Source: an uncultured Collinsella sp.
GTDB taxonomy: Bacteria; Actinomycetota; Coriobacteriia; Coriobacteriales; Coriobacteriaceae
Length of the DNA: 10,296 nucleotides
Direction of reading: 5' to 3'
Assembly: GCA_900551305.1 (NCBI GenBank)
Contig: URVK01000040.1
Span: forward strand, 1-10,296
The notes under the pieces are model-generated. The model had not been told where the DNA came from and made no database searches. It worked only from the letters and a program-made list of their open reading frames with translations. Numbering within the stretch: position 1 is the first letter of the stretch; each line of letters opens with the position of its first letter. Positions 7,173 through 10,296 of the stretch are shown piece after piece. The position numbers and the translations under genes are program-made.

Positions 7173-8034
7173 TGAAGAAATCCTCCTCATCATCGGCAGA
7201 AGATGCGGAAATCTGCTTTGCGGCAGCCTTGTCGTCAATGCGACGCAGCTCGTTGAAGATCGTCACCGCGGCGATAACGCCACCGATAACTGCAATTTCG
7301 ACCAGGGACAGCAACGGGGTATTGGCGCTCGCAACCGTAATGGCTTTATCGGCGAGCGTGGCACCCGTCACCTTGCTGTAACCAAAGAAGGCAACCAGGC
7401 CAAAGCCCAGGAAGAAGTACGGGAAGGCCTCCTTGGTGTAGAGCTGCTTGAGCAGCAGGGCAAGGCCGAGGGCGGGAAGCGCCGCGGCGGCAACCTTGAG
7501 GGAGGCATTGAGCCAAGCGGGGATGGCGTCGACAAAGGCGGACACGACGGGCTGGCCGGCAAGCGTACACACAAAGCCGAGGATGAAGTAGCAGAGCTCG
7601 AAGCAGACAAACTGGGTGATCCACAGACGGTTGTAGCCAGCGTAGTTATGGTTGGCAAGCAGCTGCTCAAACTTAGGAACAAGCGAGGTCACGACAACCT
7701 TCATGCAGGAGTAGAGCAGCGTACCCAGGGCGGACAGAGGAATAGCGAGCGTCATGGCGACCTCGATATCCTGACCCAGCAGGATGGCGAACGCACCGCC
7801 AAAGATCGAGCCCATGGTAATGTCGGACGGCATAACGCCGCCAAGGCTCACGTTGCCGATAAAGACAAGCTCGAGCTGGGCTGCGAGGATAATGCCCTCG
7901 GTGGGGTGGCCAAGCAACGCACCCAGAATTGCCACACAGAAGATCGGGCGTGCAAGCTGGGTAGATGCCCACCAATCAAAGAACTTTGCCCCCATCAGCG
8001 TAAGGCCGACGATAAGGGCGGCAGTAACGTCCAT
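7165..8034 (-). CDS. PTS mannose/fructose/sorbose-family EIIC component
   Basis: 289 residues with many hydrophobic segments, as expected for the substrate-binding, channel-forming EIIC subunit of the mannose-type PTS. GHPTEGIILAAQLELVFIGNVSLGGVMPSD (about residues 42-71) contains the family's typical 'd---gi--ga-lelv-lG----G---P-' pattern around the substrate site. The resemblance is closest to the galactosamine/sorbose-type (AgaC/SorC-like) branch by impression, which does not fix the sugar. The start at ATG 8034 has AAGGGAG 4-5 nt upstream. It is separated from EIIB by 70 nt without a gene and overlaps EIID by 8 nt. The hydrophilic C-terminus ends in DDEEDFFND; the codons for this acidic run also form the EIID ribosome binding site. 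Confidence 0.95.
   Translation of the reverse strand: MDVTAALIVGLTLMGAKFFDWWASTQLARPIFCVAILGALLGHPTEGIILAAQLELVFIGNVSLGGVMPSDITMGSIFGGAFAILLGQDIEVAMTLAIPLSALGTLLYSCMKVVVTSLVPKFEQLLANHNYAGYNRLWITQFVCFELCYFILGFVCTLAGQPVVSAFVDAIPAWLNASLKVAAAALPALGLALLLKQLYTKEAFPYFFLGFGLVAFFGYSKVTGATLADKAITVASANTPLLSLVEIAVIGGVIAAVTIFNELRRIDDKAAAKQISASSADDEEDFFND
7182..7187 (-). promoter_or_regulatory. Ribosome binding site of EIID, embedded in the end of EIIC
   Basis: AGGAGG on the minus strand, 9 nt upstream of ATG 7172. It fixes the EIID start and lies inside the codons for the acidic tail of EIIC, so the two genes are translationally linked. Confidence 0.85.
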
Positions 8035-8104
8035 TACGTTCTCCCTTCACATTCATACGTATTGCAATCGTTCGCGGCAAGGCCTCTACCGCAAACGCAG
8101 TTGC
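8035..8104 (-). other. EIIB-EIIC intercistronic gap
   Basis: 70 nt without a gene. It contains the EIIC ribosome binding site (AAGGGAG) at its left end. Only short, imperfect self-complementary segments are visible (GCGG ... CCGC), too weak to call a terminator or attenuator. Confidence 0.5.
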
Positions 8105-8587
8105 CTAAATAAGACTCATGAGATCCTTGCGGTCGTTCTCGGGGACCGGCTGATGGATAATCTCGACGCCCATGTCCGCGATCCCATGCAGAACAGCCTT
8201 GTCGTCATCGGTCAGATAAACCGAGTCGGAGACTTTCTGCTTGCCGGCGATGGGTCCGTTGATACGACCATAGTTGGCGACGTTAAGCACCGGACGCTCC
8301 TCGATGCCTTTAAACACGGCGAGGATGTCGCGCGGGTCATTGGAGACGAGCAGGATCTTCATATCCTTGGAGCGCGGGTCGTTAAGAATGCCCTGCGCCT
8401 TCTCGATCGGCAGGATGGCTGCCTTGACGCCAGCGGGCGCAGCGCCCTTAAGGGCGGCGACCTGGACAGCGTTCTTAGCGATGCTGTCGGAAGCCACGAT
8501 GATTCGGCTGATACCGAGCTCTTTGCTCCACTTGACGGCGACCTGTCCGTGAATCAGGCGGTCATCGATGCGTGCCATACTAATCAT
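8105..8587 (-). CDS. PTS mannose/fructose/sorbose-family EIIB component
   Basis: 160 residues, normal for a free-standing EIIB of this family. It carries the phosphorylation site in RIDDRLIHGQVAVKW: H13 receives phosphate from EIIA and passes it to the sugar during transport. A Rossmann-like pattern follows (RIIVASD, KILLVSND, RPVLNVANYGRINGP, KVSDSVYLTDDD), as in other sorbose-type EIIB proteins. The start at ATG 8587 is chosen because AAGGAG (8596-8601) is 8 nt upstream; the internal ATG three codons later is too far from it. It lies 51 nt after EIIA and 70 nt before EIIC. Cytoplasmic, associated with the EIIC/EIID complex. Confidence 0.95.
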   Translation of the reverse strand: MISMARIDDRLIHGQVAVKWSKELGISRIIVASDSIAKNAVQVAALKGAAPAGVKAAILPIEKAQGILNDPRSKDMKILLVSNDPRDILAVFKGIEERPVLNVANYGRINGPIAGKQKVSDSVYLTDDDKAVLHGIADMGVEIIHQPVPENDRKDLMSLI

Positions 8588-8638
8588 GTTTGATACTCCT
8601 TAACCTCAACCGTTCGGTCTTGCGCTGTGCGTTATCGC

Positions 8639-9070
8639 TTAGAAAAAATCGTCCTCGCCGTTATCGACCGGAGCGTCTGCTTTGATAAGCTCGACGACCT
8701 TGGTGCCTGCCTGCGCGTCGGCGACCGCCTGATCGATCTGAGCCTGCGAAAGCTCGCCGGGCATTGCTAAGATCGACAGCACGAGACCCATTGACAGACC
8801 CGAAAGAAGCACGACGTTGTCGAACTCAGAGAGCTGCTGCAGGCTCTGGTTGCAAACGCTTCCGCCAAAGATATCGGCAATCACGATGAACTGATCGTTC
8901 GGGCTTGCCGCCACACGATCGCGCAAGCCCCCGATAAGCTCGACGACATTTCCGTCGGGCGCGAGTCCCAAATACGAGAGCTCCTCGTTTTTGCCAAACA
9001 CCATGGCGACGGCATCGGCAACACCGGCGGACAACTTTCCGTGTGAAATCAATACGACCTGTTTGCTCAT
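8639..9070 (-). CDS. PTS mannose-family EIIA component
   Basis: 143 residues, a single-domain EIIA. The phosphorylation site is H10 in VVLISHGKLSAGV, phosphorylated by HPr. The conserved IVIADIFGGSVCNQS (about 62-76) and the LLSGLSMGLVLSIL segment complete the family pattern. It is the first gene after the 152-nt intergenic region, with AGGGGAG upstream of ATG 9070, so it probably opens the regulated transcript. The C-terminus ends NGEDDFF, similar to the EEDFF near the EIIC C-terminus. In many mannose-type systems EIIA and EIIB are fused; here they are separate, as in many Gram-positive galactosamine/glycosaminoglycan-type systems. Confidence 0.95.
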   Translation of the reverse strand: MSKQVVLISHGKLSAGVADAVAMVFGKNEELSYLGLAPDGNVVELIGGLRDRVAASPNDQFIVIADIFGGSVCNQSLQQLSEFDNVVLLSGLSMGLVLSILAMPGELSQAQIDQAVADAQAGTKVVELIKADAPVDNGEDDFF

Positions 9071-9095
9071 CTGGCTCCCCTTGGTTTCTTGTTTA

Positions 9096-9121
9096 GCAAA
9101 CTGGTTTACTAACCGGTTTGC
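9096..9121. promoter_or_regulatory. 26-bp inverted repeat, probable operator of the PTS operon
   Basis: Half-sites GCAAACTGGTT (9096-9106) and AACCGGTTTGC (9111-9121), 10 of 11 positions complementary around a 4-nt centre. It directly abuts a -10-like element and would cover the transcription start, the classic place for a repressor. It ends 25 nt before the EIIA start codon. The inner CTGGT ... ACCGG core resembles operators of GntR-type regulators (FadR branch, TGGT-N-ACCA). The regulator is not in the window. Confidence 0.65.
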
Positions 9122-9127
9122 ATTGTA
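9122..9127 (-). promoter_or_regulatory. Probable -10 element of the PTS operon promoter
   Basis: TACAAT on the minus strand, five of six matches to TATAAT, about 52 nt upstream of the EIIA start codon. At 17-nt spacing the -35 position reads TGCATT, a poor match. The promoter is therefore weak on its own or depends on an activator. Confidence 0.45.
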
Positions 9128-9141
9128 CAGAAGATGTTGAA

Positions 9142-9159
9142 GAAAATGCAGCCATTTTC
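9142..9159. promoter_or_regulatory. Perfect inverted repeat overlapping the predicted -35 region
   Basis: Arms GAAAATG (9142-9148) and CATTTTC (9153-9159), 7 bp, perfect, 4-nt centre. It overlaps the predicted -35 hexamer (9145-9150), so it may be a second regulator site. Its sequence is unlike the operator at 9096-9121. Confidence 0.4.
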
Positions 9160-9176
9160 AAAAACTATTTGGCGTT

Positions 9177-9192
9177 TGACCGTTGGCGGTCA
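9177..9192. promoter_or_regulatory. Perfect short inverted repeat downstream of the DUF2264 gene
   Basis: Arms TGACCG (9177-9182) and CGGTCA (9187-9192) with a 4-nt centre. It lies about 30 nt after the DUF2264 stop. On the minus strand no T-run follows directly, so it is a poor terminator; it may be a protein-binding site upstream of the PTS promoter. Confidence 0.3.
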
Positions 9193-9222
9193 TTTTCCTA
9201 CCGTTTACCGGATGCATGTGCG

Positions 9223-10296
9223 TCAATTTTGACTTCCAGGATCTCCGTAAACCATGCATCCCAGATGAAATGCGGTCGCAGGCATTCTGGTCTTCAATGC
9301 CGGAACGGCATTCTGCTCACAGCTGTAGATGTTCGTTGCAGGGTTTTGGCGCACGGCAACCGCCTCACGCCCATCCCACTCGCCGGCAAACGATTCGACC
9401 AGCGCTCCAAGACCGACCTGCCTAAGCTTGCGCCCTATCTCGTCGCGACATGCCAAAATATCCTCGATGCCCGCCACTTGCCCGTAATTATCGTCATCGC
9501 CGCCCGGCGCCGACATGTTACGTGCAAGCCTGATAGACCCCTGATTTCGCTCGGCGCAGTCAAACTTTGAACTCCAGCCAAATACTGGAAAACCACCTTC
9601 GTAGGTCTCCAAGGGAACCGAAGACTCGACATGGTGGATGCGTATATGCCTAAACTCGTCGACCGGAACTAACCAGGTCTCGACACGTGCAACCGCTCCA
9701 TAGCCCCACAGGCTATAGGCATAACCGTCATGGATTTCGTAGCCCTCGATACGGCCGCGACTTGCAAACTGATCGGTCCCGGCGACCGAAAGTGTCAGGG
9801 AGCTATCGACCGCAAAATTGCCGATTCCAGTTCCATCGACCGACGCGTTCCATCCAAACGCCGTCGAATAGCACAACTTGCCGTACTTTGAGTAGCGCCC
9901 CATGAGGCCCGAGGCGCAGTACTGTTTTGCCGAAAGCATATAGGTATGGCGCTCGCCGGACTCAATCAACACGCCAGGCTCGTTTTCGACATGCAGCTGC
10001 TTGAGTTTGAAAGCATGCGGCTCAATGCCCCAAAACGGATCGTCCTGAGGCAGCGCCAAAACGACAAACGCCCTAAATGCCCAAAAGGAGGCTCCGGGGC
10101 TGGAGTAATCCTCGCGTATGGGCGCGCCAGGGTAGCCATATCCAATGGATGAAAGGCAGTCACGCCCAGTAGAGTCGTACCACCACGAAAGATGACGACA
10201 TAGCAGGTCTTTTATCTCGGCAGCAGGGGCGATCCTTTCACCCATGAGTGCCGCAGCGCTCCAAAATGCCGCCTGGGCAAAGCGGTAGGTCAAGCT
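9223..10296 (-). CDS. DUF2264 family protein, C-terminal part (5' end outside window)
   Basis: About 357 codons are visible, running into the right edge in an open frame; no genuine start is seen, and the TTG at 10293 is internal. The segment LTYRFAQAAFWSAAALMGERI at the visible beginning, then YDSTGRDCLSSIGYGYPGAPIREDYSSPGASFWAFRAFVVLALP, SGERHTYMLSAKQYCA, YSKYGKLCYSTAFGWNASV and GAVARVETWLVP, matches my memory of DUF2264, a family usually around 600 residues found near glycosidase and uronate-utilisation genes. The N-terminal half is expected to be an alpha-helical barrel and the visible C-terminal half is beta-rich. The activity of the family is not something I can state; an enzyme on uronate-containing oligosaccharides is a fair guess from context. 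It points the same way as the PTS genes but is separated from EIIA by 152 nt holding a probable promoter, so it may belong to an upstream transcript. Confidence 0.8.
   Translation of the reverse strand, partial: SLTYRFAQAAFWSAAALMGERIAPAAEIKDLLCRHLSWWYDSTGRDCLSSIGYGYPGAPIREDYSSPGASFWAFRAFVVLALPQDDPFWGIEPHAFKLKQLHVENEPGVLIESGERHTYMLSAKQYCASGLMGRYSKYGKLCYSTAFGWNASVDGTGIGNFAVDSSLTLSVAGTDQFASRGRIEGYEIHDGYAYSLWGYGAVARVETWLVPVDEFRHIRIHHVESSVPLETYEGGFPVFGWSSKFDCAERNQGSIRLARNMSAPGGDDDNYGQVAGIEDILACRDEIGRKLRQVGLGALVESFAGEWDGREAVAVRQNPATNIYSCEQNAVPALKTRMPATAFHLGCMVYGDPGSQN

Noticed and set aside
7173..7238. N-terminal extension of EIID from 7238
   Set aside because: It overlaps EIIC codons and lacks EIID similarity; AGGAGG at 7182-7187 points to ATG 7172.
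8035..8104. Possible attenuator hairpin between EIIB and EIIC
   Set aside because: Only 4-bp G+C arms with a long loop and no T-run; not strong enough to call.
7063..8112. 349-codon open frame on the plus strand opposite EIIC/EIID
   Set aside because: The translation is a very hydrophilic run of Gly, Lys, Asp and Glu, which is what the reverse complement of membrane-protein codons produces; not a gene.
1..10296. CRISPR arrays, insertion sequences, tRNA or rRNA genes, phage or toxin-antitoxin signals
   Set aside because: I saw no regularly spaced repeats, transposase or integrase motifs, tRNA-like cloverleaf or rRNA segments; the window is almost fully occupied by catabolic genes.

Overview
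The window is a compact, single-direction catabolic locus: every gene I can support lies on the minus strand and reads from right to left. Protein style (mannose-family PTS, cytoplasmic glycosidases, strong GGAGG-type ribosome binding sites, medium-high G+C third positions) suggests a gut-associated Gram-positive bacterium. My best guess is Coriobacteriia, Collinsella-like, but no rRNA or other phylogenetic marker is present, so this is recognition rather than proof.

Layout in transcription order. (1) 10296-9223: the C-terminal part of a DUF2264 protein, cut by the window edge. (2) 9222-9071: the only sizeable intergenic region. It has three inverted repeats, one abutting a -10-like TACAAT, and looks like the regulated promoter of what follows. 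(3) 9070-6291: a complete four-gene mannose/sorbose-family PTS transporter (EIIA, EIIB, EIIC, EIID). (4) 6290-6217: a short gap with a perfect 12-bp stem hairpin followed by four Ts on the minus strand, probably an intra-operon (partial) terminator. (5) 6216-5572: an unrecognised protein with one N-terminal membrane helix. (6) 5591-200: a tightly packed enzyme block, comprising a GH88 unsaturated glucuronyl hydrolase, a Cof-type HAD phosphatase (probable GTG start), a GH43 xylosidase/arabinofuranosidase with a C-terminal beta-sandwich, a stand-alone galactose-binding-like (F5/8 type C) protein, and a GH43 enzyme of the exo-beta-1,3-galactanase type. Neighbouring genes here are 3-12 nt apart or overlap by 4-20 nt. 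(7) 174-1: the start of a GH28-like right-handed beta-helix glycosidase, cut by the left edge.

Working model (inference): a plant-cell-wall oligosaccharide carrying an unsaturated uronic acid plus galactose and arabinose or xylose is taken up by the PTS and dismantled in the cytoplasm. The substrate could be a pectin or arabinogalactan fragment released by lyases of other organisms. GH88 would remove the unsaturated uronate, the two GH43 enzymes and the GH28-like enzyme would trim neutral sugars and uronates, and the HAD protein might remove a PTS-added phosphate. No intact enzyme here shows a secretion signal, and no polysaccharide lyase or regulator is in the window, which fits a scavenger or cross-feeding role.
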